DNA from: Alphaproteobacteria bacterium
GTDB taxonomy: Bacteria; Pseudomonadota; Alphaproteobacteria; Rhodospirillales; 2-02-FULL-58-16
Assembly (NCBI GenBank): GCA_024278615.1
Contig: JAJRSS010000317.1
Coordinates: 1 to 35,387 of the forward strand
Direction of reading: 5' to 3'
DNA length: 35,387 nucleotides
Under the pieces are notes generated by a model, which saw only the letters and a program-made list of their open reading frames with translations, did no database searches and was not told where the DNA came from. The first letter of the stretch is position 1. Each line of letters opens with the position of its first letter. Below are positions 23,605-31,977 of this stretch, one piece after another. The position numbers and the translations under genes were made by a program.

Positions 23605-25456
23605 CCACCCGCTGGTTTTTCGTTGCCGCGACATAGGCCTCGCGGGCCTGAACCACCTGTTCGCGGCCGGAAACCTGGGGCACGGCCACGTCCCACCAGG
23701 CGCCGCCGTCGCCGGTGCTTGCCATGGGGTCCGTATTCAGCACGATCACATAGGTTTGGTCCGCCCGCCGCGCCCTTTTCAGCGCCGCTTCCAGTTCCGC
23801 GATCCCGGTGACTCGTTCCGAGACCGCGCCGAGGCTTGCCGCATGGGCGGCAAAATCGATTTCAACCTGCCGCTCCGAGCGAGCGTCACCAAGCAGATTG
23901 TTGAACGGAGCGCTTCCGACCGCGTTCTGCAGGCGATTGATGCAGCCGAACCCGCGATTGTCGAGAACGACGATAATCAATTTCCGACCCAGCATTACCG
24001 AGGTCGCGATTTCGGAATTCATCATCAGGTAGCTTCCGTCACCGACCAGCACGAATACCTCGCCGCCGTCTCGGGCCATGCGTACGCCAAGCCCCCCGGC
24101 GATCTCGTAGCCCATGCAGGAATACCCGTATTCCACGTGGTAACCGCCGGCGGCCGGGGTCCGCCATAACTTGTGGAGTTCGCCGGGCAACCCGCCGGCG
24201 GCGCAGACGACCACATCCTCCTTCGTGGGCTCCATATTTACCTGGCGATTGACGGCGCCCAGAACCTGGGCATCCGTTGGCAGGTCCAAATTGGACGGGG
24301 CGGTATACTTGTCCGCCACCGCATTCCAGGCGGTCATTTCGCAAGCGGCCCGGTCGGTCCAGGCGCCGCCAGACTTCCAACCCGCCAGTCCGGCGCTCAA
24401 TTCCCCGAGCCCCCGTCCGGCGTCACAAACCAGGGGAACCGCCCGGTGCTTGACGCTGTCAAACGGGTGAATATTCAACTGAATGATCGTCACCCCGGGA
24501 TTGCCGAACAGGGCCCTGGAGCCGGTGGTGAAATCCTGAAGGCGCGTGCCCACGGCAAGCACCACGTCGGCTTCTCCCGCCATGGTGTTCGCCGCGCCTG
24601 TTCCGGTGACTCCGATGGCGCCAACGCTGCGGGGATGGTCCCATGGCAGCGCCCCCTTCCCCGCCTGGGTTTCGCATACGGGTATTCCGTGGCGGTCGGC
24701 GAAATCACCCAGGACATCACAGGCATCGGCATACAGGACTCCGCCCCCGGCGATGATCAACGGCTTTTCCGCCCGGCGAAGGATGTCCCGCGCCCGGGTC
24801 AACTCATCGGCGCAGGGTCCGGGCCGCCGCTGTCCGTGGACGCGTTCTTCGAACATGGATTGAGGATAATCATAGGCTTCGGCCTGCACGTCCTGGCAGA
24901 AGGCCAGGGTTGCGGGTCCGCAATCGGCCGGGTCAACGAGCGTCCGAATGGCTTGGGGCAGAGAGGTAATGATCTGTTCGGGCCGGGTTATGCGGTCGAA
25001 ATAGCGGCAAACCGGCCGCAAGCAGTCGTTGGCGGTGATGGTGGCGTCCCCAAAGTCCTCCACCTGCTGCAGGACCGGGTCCGGCCGCCGGCTGGCGAAG
25101 ACGTCGCCGGGCATTAGCAGGACCGGCAACCGATTGACGTGCGCCAGCGCCGCCGCGGTGACCATGTTGGTGGCCCCGGGCCCTATGGACGTGGTGCAGG
25201 CCATCATGCGGCGGCGGTAATTCGCCTTGGCGAAGGCGGCGGCGGCGTGGACCATGGCCTGTTCATTGTGTGCGCGATAAGTCGGAAGGTCGTCGCCCGC
25301 GCCGTAAAGCGCCTCTCCCAGGCCGGCAACATTGCCGTGGCCGAAAATGGCCCAGACGCCAGCGAACAGGGGAACCCGCCTGCCTTTGATCTCCACCCGC
25401 TGGCGGCTCAGATAACGAACCACCGCCTGCGCCGCGGTAAGCCGAATGGTCTTCAT
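23597..25456 (-). CDS. iolD: 3D-(3,5/4)-trihydroxycyclohexane-1,2-dione acylhydrolase
   Basis: 619 residues. A thiamine-diphosphate enzyme that opens the cyclic dione to 5-deoxy-glucuronate, the third step of myo-inositol breakdown. N-terminal Pyr domain with AIFGHGNVAGLGEALY and the conserved Glu in HNEQAMVHAA; middle Rossmann-like domain with PLIIAGGGVLYADA; C-terminal PP domain with VEYGYSCMGYEIAGGLG and the ThDP/Mg motif VGDGSYLMMNSEI through NRGFGCINRLQ. ATG 25456 overlaps the iolC stop as ATGA; a longer frame to 25495 lies inside iolC and is not used. Confidence 0.96.
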   Translation of the reverse strand: MKTIRLTAAQAVVRYLSRQRVEIKGRRVPLFAGVWAIFGHGNVAGLGEALYGAGDDLPTYRAHNEQAMVHAAAAFAKANYRRRMMACTTSIGPGATNMVTAAALAHVNRLPVLLMPGDVFASRRPDPVLQQVEDFGDATITANDCLRPVCRYFDRITRPEQIITSLPQAIRTLVDPADCGPATLAFCQDVQAEAYDYPQSMFEERVHGQRRPGPCADELTRARDILRRAEKPLIIAGGGVLYADACDVLGDFADRHGIPVCETQAGKGALPWDHPRSVGAIGVTGTGAANTMAGEADVVLAVGTRLQDFTTGSRALFGNPGVTIIQLNIHPFDSVKHRAVPLVCDAGRGLGELSAGLAGWKSGGAWTDRAACEMTAWNAVADKYTAPSNLDLPTDAQVLGAVNRQVNMEPTKEDVVVCAAGGLPGELHKLWRTPAAGGYHVEYGYSCMGYEIAGGLGVRMARDGGEVFVLVGDGSYLMMNSEIATSVMLGRKLIIVVLDNRGFGCINRLQNAVGSAPFNNLLGDARSERQVEIDFAAHAASLGAVSERVTGIAELEAALKRARRADQTYVIVLNTDPMASTGDGGAWWDVAVPQVSGREQVVQAREAYVAATKNQRVDG

Positions 25457-27378
25457 GCGATGTTCCCTTCCTTTTGAGGGTGTCGCGCCTCGCACCAGGC
25501 GGCTCTCATTTTTTCAAACCTCTCCCCCATTCTGGTGACCGCTTCCTGGTCCGAAATGAGGCCGCCGAACCATTCCCCGGCAACCTCACCGAAGATGGTT
25601 CTGCCGATGGCGAACCCCTTGCACAGGGGCTGGCGGGCGGCGCCCACAATCGCCTGAATGACATCCGCTTCCGGCGCATTCAGGCCCAGCAACAGTATGC
25701 CCCGGCAATAGGGGTCATGTTCAGAAATTGTGGCTGTTATCCGCTCCCAAGCCTGGGGACCGCCGGGATCCTCCAGTTTCCACCAATCCGGATAGACGCC
25801 GATTTCGTAGATTCGGCCGATCACGGCGGCAATGGTTGACGGGTCCACGGGCCCCGCGCTGCCGGCGATCACTTCAAGCAGCAACTCGTGACCTGTCGCG
25901 CGGCAGGCGCTGAAAAGCTGGATGATCCGTTCCTCCTGTTCCCGGCGGAGGTCTTCTGAATCGTCGGGATGGTAGAAGACAAGGCATTTGACCGTATGAT
26001 CCACCGGCCATGCGGCAAGCGTGGTGCCGACATCGGCGCCGCCGTGGAATCGGAGAGGCCTTGAACCGGGAACTTCTATCGGCCGGGCCGTCCACAATCC
26101 GGTATCCGCCGCATCTTCCAGAACTTTCCTCGCGAACATGTCATCGGCGAGGATGCCAACCGCGGAATCGTTTTCGGCCGCGTTCTTGGCGACTTCGAAG
26201 ACCAAATGCTTGAAATCGGAAATACGGCTGTATTGCCCCCCGTGTTCTTCGGCCATTTCCTTGAACTGGGACCGGTGATCGAAAGCCAAGGCCCGGATTT
26301 CCGGCCAATCCTTGCGGCGATTTGTCGCCCAATGGATTTGTTCAAGCCTGGCGTCGTGACGCAAGGCATGTTCCTGACTGCCCACTTTCAAGAAGTAGTC
26401 CAGTTCCGCCCAACTGGGTATGGCCGGGGCGCAGCCATGGCGGGAAACCGTAAGCGCGCCACAGGCGTTGGCGTAACGGCAGCATCGCGAAAGCGGCTCC
26501 CCACGAAGCCACCCCCTCAGGAACCCGCTCATGAAGGCATCGCCGGCGCCCAGCACGTTAAATACCTCGACCGGAAAACCGGGTCCCTGAATACCGTCAT
26601 CAATATTTTCCGGGATCGCGTCGGGAAAGACGACGCAACCCATGGGACCCCGCTTGCAGACGATCACCGCGTCGCACAAGGAACGGACCCGGCGGACGGC
26701 TTCCAGGGTGTCGGTGGTGCCGGCGACGATATGCAGTTCCTCCTCGGTGCCGACGACAAGATCGCATTTCGGAAGGATCGTTTGCAGGTGGGCGGTCACG
26801 GTGTCGGCGGCGATAAAGCGCTCCTCGCCCACGCCGTGACCCGTCAACCCCCACAGGACCGGACGGTAATCGATATCGAAAATGACTTTGGTCCCGGATT
26901 CGCGGGCCAGGCCGATGGCGTGACGGGACGCCGCGTCCACGCCCGGGGCCGAAAAATGGGTGCCGGTGACGACGATTGCCGTGGCGCTGGCGATGAACCC
27001 AGGCTCAATGTCGCCTGGCCGAACGGCCATGTCGGCGCAATTTTCCCGGTAGAAAACAAGCGGGAACGTTTCCCGATCCCGGATGCCCAGGATTACCAAC
27101 GCCGTCAAACGGTCGGGGTCGGTGATGACGTGGCTTGTATCCACCCCCTCGCGCGCCAGTTGCTCGCGGATAAAGCGGCCCATGTGCTCGTCGCCGACGC
27201 GGGTCACCAATGCCGAACGCAATCCCAGCCGGGCCGTGCCTACGGAAATGTTGGTGGGGCACCCCCCGATGTACTTGGCGAAGCTGGCCATATCCTCAAG
27301 CCGGCCGCCGATCTGGTCACCGTAGAGATCGACCGATGACCGGCCAATGCAGATAACATCCAGTGGCCGCTTGGCCAT
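25453..27378 (-). CDS. iolC: 5-dehydro-2-deoxygluconokinase fused to DUF2090 (aldolase-like)
   Basis: 641 residues. The first half (1 to about 330) is a PfkB kinase: ICIGRSSVDLYGDQIG, YIGGCPTNISVGTARLG and the active-site signature NVLGAGDAFMSGFLRGW. It phosphorylates 2-deoxy-5-keto-gluconate. The second half (about 335-630) is DUF2090, a TIM-barrel-like domain with LAFDHRSQFKEMA, ILADDMFARKVLEDA and KGFAIGRTIFGEVAGEW. In proteobacterial iol clusters this domain is annotated as the aldolase acting after the kinase, so one chain may do the IolC and IolJ steps. ATG 27378 directly follows the iolB stop; the stop overlaps iolD as ATGA. Confidence 0.94.
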   Translation of the reverse strand: MAKRPLDVICIGRSSVDLYGDQIGGRLEDMASFAKYIGGCPTNISVGTARLGLRSALVTRVGDEHMGRFIREQLAREGVDTSHVITDPDRLTALVILGIRDRETFPLVFYRENCADMAVRPGDIEPGFIASATAIVVTGTHFSAPGVDAASRHAIGLARESGTKVIFDIDYRPVLWGLTGHGVGEERFIAADTVTAHLQTILPKCDLVVGTEEELHIVAGTTDTLEAVRRVRSLCDAVIVCKRGPMGCVVFPDAIPENIDDGIQGPGFPVEVFNVLGAGDAFMSGFLRGWLRGEPLSRCCRYANACGALTVSRHGCAPAIPSWAELDYFLKVGSQEHALRHDARLEQIHWATNRRKDWPEIRALAFDHRSQFKEMAEEHGGQYSRISDFKHLVFEVAKNAAENDSAVGILADDMFARKVLEDAADTGLWTARPIEVPGSRPLRFHGGADVGTTLAAWPVDHTVKCLVFYHPDDSEDLRREQEERIIQLFSACRATGHELLLEVIAGSAGPVDPSTIAAVIGRIYEIGVYPDWWKLEDPGGPQAWERITATISEHDPYCRGILLLGLNAPEADVIQAIVGAARQPLCKGFAIGRTIFGEVAGEWFGGLISDQEAVTRMGERFEKMRAAWCEARHPQKEGNIA

Positions 27379-28188
27379 TCAGTCAATTCCTTGCGGCCGC
27401 CAGAATGCGGGATTCTCGCCCTGGATCCATTTGTGTTCCTCGGTAAAAACCGGGACCGTGTAGCGATTCCCCGGTAAATGCCGAATGACCCACAAATAAT
27501 ACATGCCGTAACCCGGAGCAGCGCATTGGGGATGATCGAAACCGTCGAAAATCTTGACCGTATCGCACTGTTTTACCTTCAAAACGTCGTCGCCCAGTTC
27601 GGCGTGACCATATCCCTGAGGTTCGGTGAAACGGTAGTGATAGATTTCCGGTTGCGGATGATGGTGGGGCGGGTAGCTTGACCAGCGCCCGGGCAGGGTC
27701 ACCACCTCGCCCAACACCAGTTCAGCGTTGGAGTCGCTGTTGGTATCGTCAAATATGGTCCGCACGAAGCGGTAGCCGGCATTGTCCACCTGTCCGCGCC
27801 CCCGGTGTTCATTGGGCACATCATCGGGCCCATAGAAACGCACCTCGAAGGGTTTGGTGTTGGCGGTGCGGAAGACCGCGATTTCCGATTCGGCCCGTGA
27901 ATCGATGACCACCTTCTCCCCCGCGGCAAGATGAACACAATATGGCGATTGATCGAAGATGGATTGGCGACTGGCAGGCATGGCCTGCCCGGAAACGGTG
28001 AATGTCGCTTCGCCTTGCATCAGCAGGTAGGCGGTTTCGGTTTCGGAAACCGTTTCGAGCTTCTCGCCGGCATTCATGTTGAGGACGGAAAATTCTATTC
28101 CGGTGTTGTCCTCATCTTCATCAAAGCGGGTAACGACGGTATGGCCATGAGCAAAGCCGCCATTGTTTCCCTTGATGTGCAGCACCAT
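27379..28188 (-). CDS. iolB: 5-deoxy-glucuronate isomerase
   Basis: 269 residues. It converts 5-deoxy-glucuronate to 2-deoxy-5-keto-gluconate. A bicupin with metal-binding motifs SSYPPHHHPQPEIYHYRF (His/Glu ligands) and HPQCAAPGYGMYYLWVIRHLPG, both diagnostic of IolB. GGAGG lies about 12 nt before ATG. It is first in the operon iolB-C-D-E, where the genes abut or overlap. The 133-bp leader toward the rpiR-type gene has an inverted repeat AGGGCC (28220-28225) / GGCCCT (28235-28240) and no GGAA-N6-TTCC site, so its promoter may be that of the regulator gene. Confidence 0.95.
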   Translation of the reverse strand: MVLHIKGNNGGFAHGHTVVTRFDEDEDNTGIEFSVLNMNAGEKLETVSETETAYLLMQGEATFTVSGQAMPASRQSIFDQSPYCVHLAAGEKVVIDSRAESEIAVFRTANTKPFEVRFYGPDDVPNEHRGRGQVDNAGYRFVRTIFDDTNSDSNAELVLGEVVTLPGRWSSYPPHHHPQPEIYHYRFTEPQGYGHAELGDDVLKVKQCDTVKIFDGFDHPQCAAPGYGMYYLWVIRHLPGNRYTVPVFTEEHKWIQGENPAFWRPQGID

Positions 28189-28321
28189 TGTCTTCAGGGC
28201 CTCCCCGTGGCTGGTTCCAAGGGCCGCTTAGGCTGGCCCTGTTTGTTGATTGTACCGGGATGAAGCAGACCTGGAACAGTAAAACAACCACCCCCGATAC
28301 CGTCTTTCATTCCCCCGCGCA

Positions 28322-29149
28322 TCACAAGTCTTCGACCCGCCGGCCAAGCGCAACGACCAGCGTCAGGGCCAGGCACATGGACGCCGACAGCGCCCGGAAA
28401 CCCTCGACCTCCGCATCCCGTACTTCGAGCACTGAATCGGCCATCCGGGCAAGGGGATTCAGCGGGCCATCGGTAATACACACGATCGACGCATTTCGTT
28501 CATGGGCTTCGCGGACCACACCGATGGCCTCATCGGCATAGGGCCTGAAGCTGACCGCGAGAAGCGTATCGCGTGCCTTGATGCAGCTGGCCTGTTCCTC
28601 CAGCATTCCGCCAATGCCATCGATAAGATTTACCGACCGTTGCAGCTTGCCGATGGCATAGGCAAGGTAGGCCGCCACCGGAAAAGACCGCCTAAGGCCG
28701 AGCACGTAAACGATGCTTCCCCCCGCCAGCAGGCTTACCGCCCGTTCCAGTTGTTCCGGGCGGACGGTTTCCCGGAGATGAGCGAGTCCCTCGGTGGCGG
28801 CGACGGAAAAATCGTTAAGCAATGCGAAGGGCGCCGCGCCCTCGAGATCGCGTTGCCGCAGGGCCCGGATTCTTTCGTCATAGCTGGGCTGATGGTCCAT
28901 GAGGCGGGCGCGGAACACCTGCTGCATGGACGAACAACCCTCGTATCCCACGGCCTTGGCGAAGCGGACAAAACTGGAGGGCTGGACGTCGGCAAGATCG
29001 GCCAGTTGGGCCACCGTCTCGAACGCCATGGCATTTGGATTGGCGAGGGCGAATTCCGCGATTTGTCCGAGCCTGGGACTAAATTCGTGGTGCAGGCGCG
29101 ATATTTCATCGCAAAGCTGCTCATAGGCTTCCAGCCCCGATTTGGTCAT
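28322..29149 (-). CDS. RpiR-family transcriptional regulator (IolR-like)
   Basis: 275 residues. The N-terminal HTH_6 domain (about 10-90) has ALANPNAMAFETVAQLADLADVQPSSFVRFAKAVGYEG, the RpiR-type HTH (quoted as its region around residues 30-65). The C-terminal SIS domain (about 130-265) has GSIVYVLGLRRSFPVAAYLAYA and DTLLAVSFRPYADEAIGVV, a sugar-phosphate-binding fold. It lies 133 bp upstream of iolB on the same strand and is divergent from the ABC importer operon. In Sinorhizobium an RpiR-type IolR represses inositol genes through GGAA-N6-TTCC, and that motif occurs in the divergent gap here. It probably senses a phosphorylated intermediate made by IolC. Confidence 0.9.
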   Translation of the reverse strand: MTKSGLEAYEQLCDEISRLHHEFSPRLGQIAEFALANPNAMAFETVAQLADLADVQPSSFVRFAKAVGYEGCSSMQQVFRARLMDHQPSYDERIRALRQRDLEGAAPFALLNDFSVAATEGLAHLRETVRPEQLERAVSLLAGGSIVYVLGLRRSFPVAAYLAYAIGKLQRSVNLIDGIGGMLEEQASCIKARDTLLAVSFRPYADEAIGVVREAHERNASIVCITDGPLNPLARMADSVLEVRDAEVEGFRALSASMCLALTLVVALGRRVEDL

Positions 29150-29211
29150 CTTCGATAGGTCTCCGGCATGACGAAAGGAACGGTTACCTACATTCCAAAT
29201 TTTTCAAATAT

Positions 29212-29225
29212 AGAAAATTCATTCC
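29212..29225. promoter_or_regulatory. Imperfect IolR-type operator near rpiR start
   Basis: AGAA-N6-TTCC, one mismatch to the GGAA-N6-TTCC motif, 63 bp upstream of the regulator start. It overlaps the second CATTCCAAAT repeat. Would fit autoregulation; weak on its own. Confidence 0.35.
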
Positions 29226-29475
29226 AAATAATGTAAATCGTAACGTCGAACAGTTCAAGCCGAAGAGCCTAAGCGGGGAGCCGACTATTCAAACCGCAAC
29301 CAGCAGGCTTCAAAAATGATCACAAAAAATTGGCTAAAAACCAGGGATAATATTTACTGCGGCTCCTTTTTTAAAACACCAGTCATCGATGAATCCCTTC
29401 CACGCAAACGGGGTCGCCGGAACGCTGGCGCATATTACGCCATAATGAAATAAATGTGGCGCTTCAAAAATTATT

Positions 29476-29489
29476 GGAATTTATATTCC
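29476..29489. promoter_or_regulatory. Putative IolR operator GGAA-N6-TTCC
   Basis: GGAATTTATATTCC, a perfect GGAA-N6-TTCC dyad about 98 bp upstream of the importer ATPase start. This is the recognition motif reported for the RpiR-type IolR of Sinorhizobium meliloti. With an RpiR gene and iol genes adjacent, it ties the importer to inositol control. Confidence 0.65.
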
Positions 29490-29586
29490 ATTTACGCAAT
29501 AATTAGATCGAGCTTGCATCCGGCGGGCGCGAATATCGCCGTTTTGCTCAGCGCTGGCAGAGGGGGCGTAGTGAACCGCAAAGATC

Positions 29587-30693
29587 ATGCCCGGTGAATC
29601 TCTGGAAATTCGCGATCTTGTCGTTGGCTACGGCTCGGACGCTCCGGTCCTGAATGGCCTTTCCGTCAATGTCCAACCGGGAGAGATTGTCGCCCTTCTG
29701 GGCGCCTCCGGATGCGGCAAGACCACGCTTTTACGGGCGCTCGCGGGATTCGCGCGGGTGCGGTCCGGCCAGATATTGGTATCGGGCCGGGATACCATTG
29801 ACTTGGCGCCGGATAAAAGAAACATGGCCATGGTGTTCCAGTCCTATGCCCTGTGGCCCCATATGACGGCGGCGCAAAACATTGCCTACGGGCTGAAAAT
29901 ACGCGGCATCCGGCAGGCCGAGGTAAACCGCCGGGTGGAGGCGGTGTTGGCGATGGTCAAGCTGGAGGGGCTGGGCGGGCGCCCGGTGGATAACCTTTCG
30001 GGCGGCCAACGCCAACGGGTTGCGCTTGGGCGGGCCCTGGCGGTGGACCCCCAGATCCTTCTTCTCGACGAACCCATGTCCAACCTGGACGCGCGGGTTC
30101 GCTTCGAGGTTCGCCACGAAATCAAGGCCCTTCAGAAAAAGCTTCGCATCACCACCATACTCGTCACCCATGACCGGGAGGAGGCGATGACCCTGGCCGA
30201 CAGAATCCTGATTCTGGAAGGCGGTCAGGTGGTTCAGGCCGGCACGCCCGAGGAAGTCTACGACCAGCCCAATTCACCCTTCGTCGCTTCATTCATGGGG
30301 GCCGACAATGTCATGCCGGTGGAACTGAGGCCCGAGGAAGGGGCAATCCGCGTCCTCGGAACGGACTGCATCGAGGAAACGGTTCTGCCGCTCGGCGATT
30401 TCGCCGGCGACCGGCCGGCCAATCCCGCGGAAGACGGCGGTGGCTCGTTCATCGTCCATTTCCGCAGCGACGCGGCGACCATTGGAAACGGGGATGCGCC
30501 GCCGCAGGATACCCTGACCCTGCGGGGCAGGGTTACGCAGTGTTCGTATCCGGGGGGAACTTACCGCCATGCCATCGACGTGGGTGGCCAGCGGCTAATC
30601 GTCGACGATCCTCAGCATTACGCCGTCGGAGATGTCGTCGGCATTCGCCTGCCTAAGGCCTCGCTATATTTTTTCCCGGTCAACGCCAGTTGA
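29587..30693 (+). CDS. ABC importer ATPase (PotA/UgpC/FbpC type)
   Basis: 368 residues. Walker A GASGCGKTTLLRALAG (about residue 38), Q-loop MVFQSYALWPHMT, signature LSGGQRQRVALGRAL, Walker B ILLLDEPMSNLD, H-loop ILVTHDREEAMTL. After about residue 240 comes a TOBE_2 regulatory tail (AVGDVVGIRLPKASLYFF). This CUT1/PotA/FbpC type pairs with two permeases and one binding protein, all encoded downstream. A single ATPase with TOBE differs from the fused double ATPase of known inositol importers (IatA type). The ribosome site is weak. Control by the RpiR protein is suggested by the upstream dyad. Confidence 0.93.
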   Translation: MPGESLEIRDLVVGYGSDAPVLNGLSVNVQPGEIVALLGASGCGKTTLLRALAGFARVRSGQILVSGRDTIDLAPDKRNMAMVFQSYALWPHMTAAQNIAYGLKIRGIRQAEVNRRVEAVLAMVKLEGLGGRPVDNLSGGQRQRVALGRALAVDPQILLLDEPMSNLDARVRFEVRHEIKALQKKLRITTILVTHDREEAMTLADRILILEGGQVVQAGTPEEVYDQPNSPFVASFMGADNVMPVELRPEEGAIRVLGTDCIEETVLPLGDFAGDRPANPAEDGGGSFIVHFRSDAATIGNGDAPPQDTLTLRGRVTQCSYPGGTYRHAIDVGGQRLIVDDPQHYAVGDVVGIRLPKASLYFFPVNAS

Positions 30694-30745
30694 CCAGCGG
30701 GCCAAAAGGCAATTTTTAGACGCCTATCACTACTGGAGGCAAACA

Positions 30746-31900
30746 ATGGTATATCAAAAAATTATACGACTCGGCATAGCTACCGTTATCGCCGCGGGTT
30801 TGATCGGGTCTCCCGCCAGGGCCGAGACCATCCTCAATGTGGCCACGGCCGGCTCGAAAAACATGCTCGATTATGTCACCGACTATCTCGGCCCCATGTT
30901 CGAGAAGCAAAACCCGGGCGTCAAGGTTCGGGCGGTTACCACCGGTCCCGGCGACGCCGGATCGCGCAAGATATTCGACAAGCTGGATGCCCAGAAAAAA
31001 GCCGGTAAGGCCAAATGGGATATTGACGTCGCGGTCGTCCACCAAAAAATGGCCGGCGAAATGGTCCAGGCCGGCCTGCTTGGCACATATCGCAACGATA
31101 TCAAAACCGGAAAGCTGGTGACCCGCGATACCGCCAAGATGGCGTTGGGCACCAACGTTGACGGTTTCGTCATGCCCATGTTCCACAGCCAAACCGCAAT
31201 CGCCTACAACCCCGACCTGGTCAAGAATCCACCCGAGACCTATGACGAGTTGATTGCATGGACCAAAAAAAACCCCAAGCAATTTGGATACAACGGCATC
31301 AAGAACGGCATGTCGGGTGTCAGCTTCGTCGTCGGGTGGATGTACGCCTATACCGGCCAGGCCGACAAGCTGATGAACGGGCCTTACGACCCGTCGGTAG
31401 AGAACAGTTGGGACAGCGTGCTGTCAAAACTGAAGGATTTTAACAAGAACGTTTCCTTCACCCCGGGCAATGCGGGTACGCTGGACATGCTGAACCGCGG
31501 CGAAATCGTCATGGGTCCGGTGTGGGTCGACATGTTCTATTCGTGGCAGGCGCAAGGCCGCGTGCCGCCGAACATGAAGCTGAAACTGATCGGCCCCGGC
31601 ATGCCGGGACAACCCATGTACTATGTCATGCCGGTCAAGGCGGCAAACCAGGACTTGGCGAAGAAGTTCATCGCCCTTGCGACCAGCCCGAAAGTGCAGG
31701 CCGAGGGAATCGTGACCAACTTCAGTTGGTATCCGGGTATTGACGCCCAACATGTGCAACCGACGCTCGATCCGAAAGTATGGGCCAAGCTGTTTACGGA
31801 CGTGACACCCGAAGACCTGGCTTCGAAGGGTAAGGTGTTTCCCATCGCGCCCTATTTCGACGACATCAAGGAAGCCTACGAGAAGAAGGTCGCCAACTGA
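30746..31900 (+). CDS. Extracellular solute-binding protein (PotD/AfuA/Fbp-like)
   Basis: 384 residues from ATG 30746, with TGGAGG six bases upstream; an in-frame ATG at 30632 lies inside the ATPase gene and is not used. The signal peptide (MVYQKIIRLGIATVIAAG) ends near SPARAE. The mature protein starts ETILNVATAGSKNMLDYV and shows FHSQTAIAYNPDLVKNPPETYDELIAW, the SBP family 1/8 hinge region, and MLNRGEIVMGPVWVDM. It binds the ligand in the periplasm for the permeases downstream. The ligand is not evident from sequence; genomic context suggests inositol or a derivative. A stem-loop follows the stop. Confidence 0.9.
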   Translation: MVYQKIIRLGIATVIAAGLIGSPARAETILNVATAGSKNMLDYVTDYLGPMFEKQNPGVKVRAVTTGPGDAGSRKIFDKLDAQKKAGKAKWDIDVAVVHQKMAGEMVQAGLLGTYRNDIKTGKLVTRDTAKMALGTNVDGFVMPMFHSQTAIAYNPDLVKNPPETYDELIAWTKKNPKQFGYNGIKNGMSGVSFVVGWMYAYTGQADKLMNGPYDPSVENSWDSVLSKLKDFNKNVSFTPGNAGTLDMLNRGEIVMGPVWVDMFYSWQAQGRVPPNMKLKLIGPGMPGQPMYYVMPVKAANQDLAKKFIALATSPKVQAEGIVTNFSWYPGIDAQHVQPTLDPKVWAKLFTDVTPEDLASKGKVFPIAPYFDDIKEAYEKKVAN

Positions 31901-31917
31901 GCATCAACTCCTCCCGG

Positions 31918-31962
31918 CCCCGGTGCGGGATAGGTCCTTCCGACCTACCTTTCGCGCCGGGG
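31918..31962 (+). terminator. Stem-loop after the binding-protein gene
   Basis: A 10-bp stem, CCCCGGTGCG (31918-31927) with CGCGCCGGGG (31953-31962, one G-T pair), an interior loop, and an upper stem TAGGT (31931-31935) / ACCTA (31943-31947). It starts 17 nt after the binding-protein stop and ends 15 nt before the permease start. There is no long T-run, so partial termination or 3' mRNA protection is likely. Confidence 0.65.
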
Positions 31963-31977
31963 CGATCCTTTCCCGCT

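Larger units (their letters stand above)
29150..29586. promoter_or_regulatory. Divergent intergenic region, rpiR-type gene / ABC importer
   Basis: 437 bp, strongly AT-rich compared with the coding sequence. It holds a perfect GGAA-N6-TTCC site (29476-29489), a 7/8 match (29212-29225) and a direct repeat CATTCCAAAT (29191-29200 and 29220-29229). No open frame of note. Promoters for the importer operon and the regulator should be here, but no convincing -35/-10 pair was chosen. Confidence 0.6.

Noticed and set aside
30632-30745. Upstream extension of the second binding protein
   Set aside because: Overlaps the ATPase gene; the signal peptide and TGGAGG site place the start at 30746.
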